Source: Acarospora socialis
Lineage: Eukaryota; Ascomycota; Lecanoromycetes; Acarosporales; Acarosporaceae
DNA length: 64,000 bases
Assembly: GCA_025617375.2 (NCBI GenBank)
Contig: JAMYGW020000013.1
Coordinates: forward strand, 682,001 to 746,000
Reading direction: 5' to 3'
Shown: one piece after another, positions 12,248-20,940 of the stretch
Position numbering within the stretch: the stretch's first letter is position 1
Layout: each line of letters opens with the position of its first letter
The notes under the pieces: model-generated
The model's database searches: none
What the model saw: the letters and a program-made list of their open reading frames with translations, nothing else
Told to the model about the DNA's origin: nothing
Program-made: the position numbers and the translations under genes

Positions 12248-14105
12248 CTAAATTCTAATTTCAATCTTTTTGTTTACTTTCTTATTCACATCATTATTAA
12301 CAACTTCATCTTCATTGAGATTATCTTTCTGATATTTGTCTTCACTGCTAAAACTTAAGATTGAAAAGTACAATACTTCAATCTCAGAAGTATCTGTCAA
12401 AGACTCAGCAAGAAAATTATTCAATGAGATTGTACTGTTAAACTGCTCATCATCACTTAATTTTACATGAATCTGAAATTTTGCAACAACACTTTTTCTT
12501 TTTAAGTTTGCTTGTTTCATGACAGATGACAGAACATAACTATAAATATGTCAGTTTTGTTGACACTGAGATTTGACACATTAAAAAAACAGATTAAAAC
12601 AATATGATATGTATTTAACTCTTACTCATGCTCTTTATGCTCAATGTATTTAGAGTTCTCAATCTGCAATTGAAATCTTCTCATTATCTTCTTTGAGTTC
12701 TTATTCTCAACTGTTTTCAAGAGCTTTTCTTCACACAAATTGATTATGTACTCTTGATGCTTAATAATCACTGTGAAATTATTGATTCACATCTTTTCAA
12801 ACTTGCTCATAATGTCTTCAGATTCAATCTGCAACAATATATTAACTTAAGTGAAGTAAGAATCAATATTGAAACAACTTTGCTGAATTCTTCAATTATT
12901 CATTTAACATAAACTTTCTTGAACAGAATTATGCAATCTTCTTTCTTCTGAACTTCAACTTGTCTCTGTAATTAATGTATTTCAATTTTGATTTAATTAA
13001 TGAGAAATTTCTTTATAAACAGATTAAAACATGAGTATTAGAACTAACTGTTAGAATTCAGAAACATTTACTAAAAATGCTGAGATTATAATGTTCAGCT
13101 TTCAATGCATTGACAGCATTATTTTTTAAGATCTTTTGCTGAGTCTTTGTTGTCAATTTTCAGTTCTTTGACACACACAATTTTTTTAAAACTACATACT
13201 TTGTGTTTTGATCTGCTGTGTCTGCATGTTCAATTTGTTTTGTTGTGAAATCATTGAATAATGTCTGTTGTCACTCTCTGACCTGAATTGTTGCAGAATT
13301 TATACTATATTTGAATGATGTTTTACTCAGAACAAAACTTGAATTCATCAATGAACAATCTTTTGTTTTGATAATACAGCAATTTCTTAATCATTCTTTA
13401 ATCAATGAGAAATCTTCAGCTTCAGAAAATAATAATGATGTGAAGTCTTTCTTAACTTATCACTGCTTCTTCTTTATTGAGAATTTGAAACTAATGCACT
13501 TTCATTTTGTCTGCTTAAATTGATGAATCTTTGACAGTGAGTTATGAAAACTCTATATTTTATTCATTAATATATTAATTGAGCTGACATTAAATTATTG
13601 TGTTAAAACACATCTTTACATCATTCTCTCTCATATCATTATTGTTCACATCACTTTTATAAGAAGATGACTCAGTTTAGCAGCTATCAGTATTTCAACA
13701 TCAACTCAGTTTTAAAATGATGTGTTAAAATATACATTTGCATCACTGTTCTTCTTAGCATTATTGTTCTTATTCTTTTTCTTCTCAACAATATTCTTCT
13801 TAACATCATCTTTTTCATCATCATCTTTCTCAGAATCATTCTCAACAACATCATTCAGAACAACAATAGTTTTCATATTTAATCTTGTCACAATGTTCTT
13901 GAAAGACAACTCAGACTACAACAACAATCAGTATATCATTCTTTGAGTGTTAAAATAAAATGTTAAAATATATAATCACATTGCTTTCTGAATTGTCTGC
14001 TTCATTAAGAGAATCATTGTGTTTTGACTGATTAGACATAAAGATCTTGAAATGTAGCTGTGCATCAAGCATTTTGATTTTTGTCAGCACTAAGATCATT
14101 GTTAA
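12248..14105 (-). pseudogene. Coiled-coil/acidic partner C, decayed
   Basis: This minus-strand multi-exon gene is divergent from H3-3. Its N-terminal exons include SNQSKHNDSLNEAD, comparable to NKSKHNQSIINQ of partner B, then a highly charged KKDD/EKKK stretch. Further on are VIIKHQEYIINL, LLKTVENKNSKKIMRRF and QIENSKYIEH, collinear with the conserved motif of partners A and B. The C-terminal exon (12,520-12,248) carries KLSDDEQFNS and an acidic tail. Introns start GTAAGAG near 12,605 and GTGATT near 13,980. It is the third paralogue, inverted relative to A and B. Not recognised outside this family. Confidence 0.6.
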
Positions 14106-14484
14106 AATTGATTGTTAAATTATACACTATTTGCATGTCTAACTTTATGATGCTGTTGCTGTTGATTGAGATTGATATGAATTGCAAAAGTGAAAAAATA
14201 ATATGTAAAAGAAGCTGAGAGAAAAGAAATAAGTGATGAGATGAATGAACTATTGTTGTTGTTTAATATTCACTGATCACATCTCAGATGTAAACATAAC
14301 AGCATAATAAAGCAATCACAATTATACAATTACAATCACAATCAAAACAGACAGCATTCTACAACATTGTCATCAACATTATATCTACAATCAGCTCTAC
14401 AAGATTCTCATTTAATTCATTTTAGAGTAAATGAGCAATTACTCTTTCTAATGCTCAATTCTAACAATTATATAGTTTTGTGAG

Positions 14485-15085
14485 ATGACACAGATAAAAG
14501 TCACACTCAAATTTACTGAAACATCAAAGAAATCATCTATCATCTCAGTTCAGAAGAAGTCAAAACAAGTTTAATATATTAAGAAATTTATCAAATACAA
14601 CAATGAAATTAAAGCATACAATAAACACAAGAAGCAGATTAAGACAAAGAGAAAGAAGTTTCAAAAGTCTTTTTTAATTAAGTTAATTTCTGTTGTGAAG
14701 CTGAAAAATATGTCATAATTTATTCTTAATTTAATGCTCAAATCTAACACTCAAGATTCAGAGTGCATCATGTGAGAGATTAAATGTTATTAAAAGTTCA
14801 CAGCATCATTGATTTTCATACATTCTTTTTGAAAACTCATCAAGAAAATTGAACAGAACTATGAACAGAACTATAAATGACAGCAAGATGCAGTTAATGT
14901 ATTGTAAGAAACTGCTGAGATCTACATTGTTATGTTTTTTGAAAGTATGCAATCAAGATTCTGTACATTGAACAGTTCAGATCTCAGTTAATCTTAACTT
15001 CAGATATCAATCTGATCTGTATTTATGTCAATTGTGTCACAATACAGACAAAGAATATAAAATTAATCAAGACATACATGATTAA
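14485..15085 (+). pseudogene. Histone H3-fold gene, copy 3 (H3-3), best preserved
   Basis: The plus-strand ATG is at 14,485. A basic tail (KKFIKYNNEIKAYNKHKK, KTKRKKFQK) precedes an intron ending CTAACACTCAAG near 14,754. Next come REI-helix residues (EIKCY, KFTASLIF), KLIKKIEQNY, and QQDAVNVL then ETAEIYIVMFFE, matching (R/W)Q..AV.ALQEAAEAYLV.LFE. An intron GTATGC...TTCAG (about 14,945-14,999) splits the residue after FFE, exactly where copy 1 has its intron. The next exon reads INLICIYVNCVTIQTKNIKL, a gap-free match to [20 protein letters not shown]. This covers the N-helix, alpha-1, alpha-2 and alpha-3 of H3. A few stops remain. It is divergent from partner C. Confidence 0.82.
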
Positions 15086-15314
15086 GTGAAGTATCTTTGT
15101 TGAGCAACACTCAGTTTTGCAACAGTGATGCTATTAGTAAATTTCTTGTAGTTAGATAATGAAAATTATGTGAACTCTTCTTCTAAGACTTTTTTCTAAT
15201 GTGTCTTTTTAATGCATTTTTTTAACAATTATGATTGTATGCACAACTATAACTAAGATGACATAGAAAGTTAATAATCAGTCAGTTAACAAGTATGAAA
15301 TTAGTGCAGAGTCA

Positions 15315-15444
15315 TCAAGAAAAACTCAGATTGATTTTGACTTAATTTGTGAGTTGAATTGAGTCAAAAATCTAAGACTGACTTGACTTGCAGATTAAGT
15401 TGAGTCAAAGATTTCTGACTTGACTCAATTCAATGATCACTCTA
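15315..15444. repeat. Right terminal and subterminal repeats of the hAT element
   Basis: Words such as GATTTTGACTTAAT, GAGTCAAAAATC, TGACTTGCAGATTAAG and GACTTGACTCAA are repeated in both orientations, ending in the inverted terminus ATGATCACTCTA. They resemble the left subterminal cluster. Confidence 0.72.
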
Positions 15445-15452
15445 TACAAAAC
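15445..15452. repeat. Right 8-bp target duplication of the hAT element
   Basis: TACAAAAC is identical to 3,370-3,377. Copia integrase blocks resume directly after it. Confidence 0.85.
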
Positions 15453-17770
15453 TACTGTTTCTTATGAATCAGAACAAAACAGTGTCACTGAATAAAGTAA
15501 CAGTTTACTGACTGAAAAGATTAAAATCATGATAATTAACAGTGAAGTATTACACAACTTGTGATTAAAGACAGTCAAGACTGTCTGTTATCTACTGAAT
15601 TGACTGTCAATCTCAGCAATAAAGAACAACAAAGTTTCACTTTAATTACTTTACAAATTGCTCAATGATGATAATACAATCAACTCAATCAATCTTAAAC
15701 ACATATGATTCTTCAGATGCATCACATACATGTATATTTTTAAAGAAAAACAACATTAAAACATTAAATTTGAGACATAAAGCAACAAGAACATACTGAT
15801 AAACTATGAAAAACATAATCAATATAGAATCTGATTATTAAAGAAAGAAAAAGAAAGTAGAGTGATTAAAATTTAAGATGTTTAATTTGATGAAGAATCT
15901 GAAATTTATGACTTAAATATGAATCTTAAATTACTCAATGCTTTTAACTCTGAATTCTCTGAGACACAGATTAATGACTCAGACTCTAGAAATTTAATGA
16001 ATAATGCAACAAGTATGAAGCAAAAAAACATGAACAATAGTATTTTACACTCATTTTGTGCACATCATTCTCTCATGTATCAATCATAAACTTCTCATTT
16101 TATGCATCAATCATAAGTTTCTCATTTTGTACATTAAATACAAGCACTATTGACACTGATGTGTCTATTTTTCATGTTCAGCATAGAAAGTTTCTCATCT
16201 TTATATGAATCATTGTACACATCTTTAAACAAGACATCTCAATCAGAAAAGTACAATAAGAAGTTTAACAACAAGATAAAGAATGAAAAGAAGAACATAA
16301 TGAAGCAATAACTGTTAATTAATATGTTAATACTGTTAAGATACTCAGACAGAGAACAAAAGAAGTTTTTGAGATTTAGTTTTAAGATTATTGTTGTCTT
16401 GCTCTCTGTTTATGACATATTTCTTAATATTGTTATCATCAATATTACAAAAGAGCATGAACTTAAAGTTTAATCAGAGAGCAAATTCAGCATTTATTAC
16501 AAGACTATCACAAGCTTCAGTTTCAAGCACTAAAAACAGATTATAAATGATGAAATTAAGTTTTTGAAAATTAATTTGACATAAAATTTAGTAACACTAT
16601 CTCTGAATTGCTGCACTCTACATGAGAAGTGAATTTATTGTTACAAATGTGATTTTGATGACATGATCATATGATATAAAGTATGATGAATTGTCAAAGA
16701 CTTTGAGCAACATTTCAACATTAACTACAACAAGACATTTATCATCATCATTAAGTTCATAATCTACAAGATTATCTTCATCATCACTGCATACTATGAT
16801 TATGAGTTGAAACAAATGAATGTCAAGACAGCATTTTTGCATAATGATTTGAAAGAAATGATGTACATAATATAACTCATTGAATATAAGAAGAAAGAAA
16901 AAAAGATGTACAGATTGAAGAAAGTTTTATATAAACTAAAACAGTTTTCTTATCTATGATATGAAATAATGCACAAGTTTCTTGCTGACAACAACTATAT
17001 ATGTCTTCACATAAATAATAGCATGTTTCTAATCAGTAATTTCATTGTTATTATCTATGTTAACAACATCTTAATGTGCAGATCAAGCAAGAAAGCAATT
17101 TACAATTTAAAGATTAAATTGAGTAATCAGTTCAAAATAACAGACTGTGAGACATGTAAATATTACTTAAATATGCAAATAACATACAATAAAATCTACT
17201 GAATTCTCATTCTGTCACAGAAAATTTATCTTAAGAAGATGTTTATTAAATTTGATTTCAACAATACAAAATCAGTTCTGATTTCTATGAATTCTGATAC
17301 ACATTTGATACAGATTAAAAAACTTTTTATTTCACAGTTAATACAGCAATATCAGTGTGTTATAAATTTTCTCATGTATACAATGATTCAGATGTGTTCT
17401 GACATTGTTTTTGTGATATTAATATTCAGTTAGTTTTTGCATAATCTCAATGAGATACATTGAAAGATCTTGAAACAAATGTTTCACTACATATATAACA
17501 TTTTCAACATCACTGTTGAATACAAATTGAGTTCAGACTGTCTTCAACTTTTAAAATATTTGAATTTGAATTGAGATGAAGATTTCAAAACAAGAAGATC
17601 TACAACAAACTACATATTTTAGCTGACAAATGAATCAGTTTTCTGATGTTTCAAACATCAAAAAATAATTATTCTGTTTTTCACAAAAGCAGAATATATA
17701 ACTGCAACAGAAACAATGAAGAAAGCTGTTTGAATATGTAAATTACTATAAGAAATAAAACTTAAGAAAT
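15453..17770 (+). mobile_element. Copia 3' integrase, reverse transcriptase and RNase H remnants
   Basis: This is the continuation of the copia polyprotein downstream of the nested hAT. It holds integrase C-terminal blocks (about 15,460-15,900), a linker, reverse transcriptase from about 16,800 with its catalytic-box region near 17,070, and RNase H near 17,600-17,770. The family is Pseudoviridae (Ty1/copia), judged from order (integrase before RT) and block identity. It is broken many times. The stretch 17,770-18,194 holds the 3' untranslated part and shows no further gene. Confidence 0.85.
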
Positions 17771-18194
17771 TCAACACAATGTTTATTTAAATGAATAATA
17801 CAGAAACTATAATCTTAATTAAGAATTCTGAGTTTCACATTCATACAAAGCATATCAATATACATCATCATTATATACAGAAAGTCAAATCACAAAATCT
17901 TATTCATCTTAACTACATTCTCATCAGCAACATAGTCATTAACAGACTTACTAAGTTATTTTTTATCATCAAATTCACACACTTTATTGATTTTATCAAT
18001 CTTGTCTGTCACTAAAGATTCTGTGATCTATATGAAAGAATATTGAGTTGTTGTTCAATGAACTTCAATAAAGTGTGTTTGAATTACATCAGAATCAATT
18101 GAATCTTTGTGATAAACTGAATGATTTATTGTAAAGATCTGTCTTTTTTCTCTTCTTACTCATCTCACTGTTGCTGAAATAATCTGAGAAAATG

Positions 18195-18369
18195 TGTCAG
18201 AAATTCAGGTCTTATCTGATAGAAATTCTCATAGAGTTTTAGATCATGTTCTTCAGTAGTCTATTTGGGCTTAATGATGCACATCACATATTGTGTAAAT
18301 TAATTCTAGATACTCTAGATAATAATGACAACCAATACTACTCGCATGCTTTGACCTCCAAGACTGACA
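18195..18369 (+). repeat. 3' LTR of the copia element (175 bp)
   Basis: The repeat is full-length collinear with 1,054-1,228, begins TGTCAG and ends TGACA, and is followed by AGTTA. A purine-rich stretch (GAGAAAATG) just upstream fits a polypurine tract. Its last 50 bp keep CC and CG words that the 5' copy has lost, so the mutated zone fades out here. Confidence 0.93.
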
Positions 18370-18454
18370 AGTTATAGTGGTCTTTTGGCTCAAGTGAATT
18401 GCTTGTGTCGCTAAGCGCTCGCGATGTTACATCTATATCAGTTTTGAAGATTAC
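18370..18454 (-). pseudogene. 5' side of the gene split by the copia insertion
   Basis: On the minus strand an open frame (VIFKTDIDVTSRALSDTS...) begins after a possible acceptor TTCTAG at 18,455 and runs into the copia target site. It stays in frame with the minus-strand frame at 1,053-699. Family not recognised. No clear upstream exon was found in 18,455-18,600. Confidence 0.35.
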
Positions 18455-18605
18455 CTAGAACATAACATGTGAGTGAACTCACTACAAGTGTCAGTCTAGA
18501 GCATGTATTGTCTAGATCTTCAATTATAACTAATCATATGTAAAACAGATGACCTACACTACCTCAAAGTGACCACCATATGCAGTCGGCTGTAGACAGA
18601 AAGTC

Positions 18606-20381
18606 CTAGTTTACTCGAAGCTTAATCCCACTCAGTTGTCGTACACTCGCCCATACACTATCGGAGACCTTGACAGGTAGCTTTCTGCCTTTGAGACTCT
18701 GATCGATGAGCCACATGCCGACGACGAACTCCTCTCGTGACAGCATGCCAATAGACTGGTTGTCTACCAGATCCCAGATCTCTGCTAGGACGCTGTCCGG
18801 GAGCCGACTGCGGAGCCAGATCTCGCGCACCACCACATTCAATACTATTGTGGCTCCAGCGGTCGCCGAAGGACTCTCATCAAGAGCGCCGCGCACGTCG
18901 GGATCCGCCGTGAGAAATCCTTTGTTGGCAGCCCAGACACCCTCGTAGCGTTTGCGTTCACGTTCAGTTACTTCGTCTCGCCAACGTTTACGATCACCCT
19001 CATGATGCTTGTGCGGATGTTTCTTCAATAGATTCCGGCGGCCATGTCGATGGCCGCCAGGACTGTTGGAAGCTTCATCATCCGATGATAGAGGTCGTCG
19101 CATAGTGTGCCTCATGCCCTTGGCAGGGCTTGGAGTACGAGAGCCAAGATTATTTTCGAGTTGCTGTTGGTAGTATAAAAGTTTCGGAGGCTTGCTATGA
19201 CGTGACGGAAGTGGTGGTCCATTGAATTTCGTCGGAGAAGGCGCACGAGAGGAAGCTAGGGACGATGCCACAATGGCATTTGCAAGGGAATCCTCCGTAA
19301 GGTGCGGGGATGCAGTATTCAAAGGCGTCCTCCGCCATTTCTCGCCGTTTGCTCGTGCATACGGTGTCTCTAGTATACTGTTGTGCTCTCCAGGTGATCC
19401 GCGAGTTGTACTGGAGATGAGTTCGGCCCTTGGTTTAGTCTCCGTTGACCCAGTGTCGCCTGATACCCTGCTTGTCGACCGATCGGAAATAGCATTAGGA
19501 GCTTCCCGACGTCTGATCTGTGACAATTGACTACTTCTGCGCGGAGGCGGGAGTGGCGGCTTTTTCGTTATGATTGACTCGATCATTAAGCTATCACCCG
19601 AGACTCCTCCAACGTTGATAGAAGAATCTCTTGCGCTAGAACTCGACGGTAGTAGTCTTTGACTGTTCGGTCGGGAACGGGAGTCCACATAGTATGCAGT
19701 AGCATCTGATTCAGGAGCTCCAAGCGCTAGTGTTGGAGGATTCAAAGCCCTGGGCGGCATATAAGTTTGAGCACTGACCTGGTTGGCGGAAAGCGTATCA
19801 TTCGCCGTTTGAGCGCTCGTGTATACATCCGTTGGAGCTGAACGCCTTTGGTATCTTGTAGCATCAGTACCATCCAAGCGAACGCTGCCCTCCATAGGGG
19901 GATGGATAGGTTTAGGAGACAGGATATCTTGGTTGCTCGTACGTGTGGTCGATGTTGTAAGTGCTGTATATGGCCGCGCTCTGCTTTTGCGCTCAAAGAT
20001 GTTGACGAGCGAATCAGTGGACGCTATAGATGTGGTGTCTGTTGGCGCTTCGAGATGCTTTATGAGATGTTGATCCACGCTTTGCTGTCGATTGATTTGA
20101 CCAGCAGTAGCAACTGGACTTTGCTGCTTCTGAGGTGCATATCGTGCTGCTGCGAGTTTCGCTGCGATGTTTGACGGTGACCGCGAATGGTTCATCTCCC
20201 TATCATTTGGTAACCGGAGTGTGTCTTGACCGGTCCCAGTCTTGATCTTTGGTATTTCGTTGTGGCGCTGAGAAGAATTCAGAGAGCTTCCACGAGCCGT
20301 GTTGCTATGACTGTTGAGCGGTGTTGGGGATGCCATCGCCTGAGTGCTTGCTCTGTTGATGCCACTGTTTGTTTGGAACAT
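18606..20381 (-). CDS. irs4: EH-domain protein, Irs4/Tax4 type
   Basis: The protein has about 590 residues. It is mostly disordered, Ser/Pro-rich and basic, and ends in an EH domain (last ~100 residues: VTERERKRYEGVWAANKG, VREIWLRSRLPDSVLAEIWD, LVDNQSIGMLSREEFVVGMW). Length and layout match fungal Irs4. In yeast this family activates the PI(4,5)P2 5-phosphatase Inp51 and links phosphoinositide turnover to cell-wall signalling and autophagy. The EH fold binds NPF-type peptides. The first in-frame ATG is at 20,381. An ATG at 20,336 (MASPTPLNS) is an equally good start. It is divergent from lig4, with about 0.5 kb of shared upstream DNA. It is the first intact gene next to the transposon block, 230 bp from the LTR. 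Confidence 0.85.
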   Translation of the reverse strand: MFQTNSGINRASTQAMASPTPLNSHSNTARGSSLNSSQRHNEIPKIKTGTGQDTLRLPNDREMNHSRSPSNIAAKLAAARYAPQKQQSPVATAGQINRQQSVDQHLIKHLEAPTDTTSIASTDSLVNIFERKSRARPYTALTTSTTRTSNQDILSPKPIHPPMEGSVRLDGTDATRYQRRSAPTDVYTSAQTANDTLSANQVSAQTYMPPRALNPPTLALGAPESDATAYYVDSRSRPNSQRLLPSSSSARDSSINVGGVSGDSLMIESIITKKPPLPPPRRSSQLSQIRRREAPNAISDRSTSRVSGDTGSTETKPRAELISSTTRGSPGEHNSILETPYARANGEKWRRTPLNTASPHLTEDSLANAIVASSLASSRAPSPTKFNGPPLPSRHSKPPKLLYYQQQLENNLGSRTPSPAKGMRHTMRRPLSSDDEASNSPGGHRHGRRNLLKKHPHKHHEGDRKRWRDEVTERERKRYEGVWAANKGFLTADPDVRGALDESPSATAGATIVLNVVVREIWLRSRLPDSVLAEIWDLVDNQSIGMLSREEFVVGMWLIDQSLKGRKLPVKVSDSVWASVRQLSGIKLRVN

Positions 20382-20940
20382 ATATTTAAGGCTGACCAGC
20401 AGCTTGCTGCATATCAAGAATCCGTGAAGGGTGCAGCAGGTGAGCTCGGAGGGAGCGGGCACACACTGATCCCTAGCTTCGACGGAGTGGAAGATCGCTC
20501 TTCTTTGACTCGTTTCTGGTTACAGCCGCATGAGTCACGGCAAGCATTGCGGAACATCAAAAAATCAAACTGAAGAACCATCCAAAACTATGTCCTGGTT
20601 ATGTGAACTCGCATTGAAAACATAAGATGTGTTGTCCGCTAAAACGGTCCTTTCCAGGTTGCCGTAAGGCGTCATAAGGCTGAAGTCCCAGCTCCATTCG
20701 TGCATTAGCGCGCCTTACCCGCGTTTAGCTCACAGCTACCATTTACTTATCTGCCCTGCCGCGATAGGGAAGGTAAGTTACTTCGAATCTACCTACCCTA
20801 CCGAAAAGGTAACTTCAGGCAGCTACGCTGACACTATGTGTGTTGTGTGTTGTGCGTGCCGTCCGAATAGCAGTAACCTTAACCAAGACACGACGTTCGT
20901 TCTCTCAGACTCAGTTACTGCATTGTTCATGGGATGAACG
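20382..20940. promoter_or_regulatory. Shared upstream region of irs4 and lig4
   Basis: This 0.56-kb divergent intergenic region holds several copies of a GGTAAGTTAC / TACCTACCCTACC type word between 20,770 and 20,815, a motif also seen at 27.4-27.5, 44.8 and 51.7-51.8 kb. No coding frame is convincing. Promoter function is inferred from position. Confidence 0.4.

Larger units (their letters stand above)
3378..15444. mobile_element. hAT-type DNA transposon (12,067 bp) carrying histone-like cargo
   Basis: The ends are inverted repeats: left TAAAGTAACCAT, and right (reverse complement) TAGAGTGATCAT, which differ only by transitions. They fit the hAT YARNG terminal pattern and are flanked by 8-bp TACAAAAC. 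Inside on the minus strand is an unmistakable but decayed hAT transposase (about 9.6-11.4 kb). The element also holds three divergent gene pairs, each an H3-fold gene plus a coiled-coil acidic gene. Typical hAT elements are 3-6 kb, so 12 kb with cargo is unusual. Stretches with no gene seen: 3,530-3,700, 8,707-9,450, 11,420-12,240 (expected site of the transposase N-terminus, not resolved) and 15,090-15,310. All genes carry stops. CG, CC and GG are nearly absent by eye. Confidence 0.88.
1049..18374 (+). mobile_element. Ty1/copia LTR retrotransposon, broken, with a nested hAT element
   Basis: The element lies between a 5-bp duplication AGTTA (1,049-1,053 and 18,370-18,374). It starts TGTCAG and ends TGACA, and has 175-bp LTRs in direct orientation. 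Parts follow in Pseudoviridae order on the plus strand: gag with a zinc-knuckle region near 2,296-2,340, protease near 2,490-2,520, gag-pre-integrase and integrase from about 2,910, then after the nested insertion the rest of integrase from about 15,460, reverse transcriptase about 16,800-17,200 and RNase H about 17,600-17,770. Without the 12-kb insertion it would be about 5.24 kb. It is heavily mutated and has many breaks throughout. It is old or was quickly mutated: the two LTRs differ at about 20 of 175 positions, nearly all transitions, so LTR divergence cannot be used as a clock. Confidence 0.92.

Noticed and set aside
13712-13946. Poly-Phe/Leu frame on the plus strand as a membrane protein
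   Set aside because: It is the mirror of the Lys/Asp-rich exon of partner C on the other strand.
3378-15444. A Starship-type giant element or Helitron
   Set aside because: There is no tyrosine recombinase (DUF3435) or Rep/helicase block. The TIRs, 8-bp duplication and transposase are hAT.
16618-16842. Minus-strand frame inside the copia block as a separate gene
   Set aside because: It overlaps the reverse transcriptase region on the opposite strand and has no family resemblance.
1049-18374. The AT-rich block as a mitochondrial DNA insertion or a centromere core
   Set aside because: LTRs, target duplications and copia/hAT blocks explain it, and no mitochondrial gene was seen.
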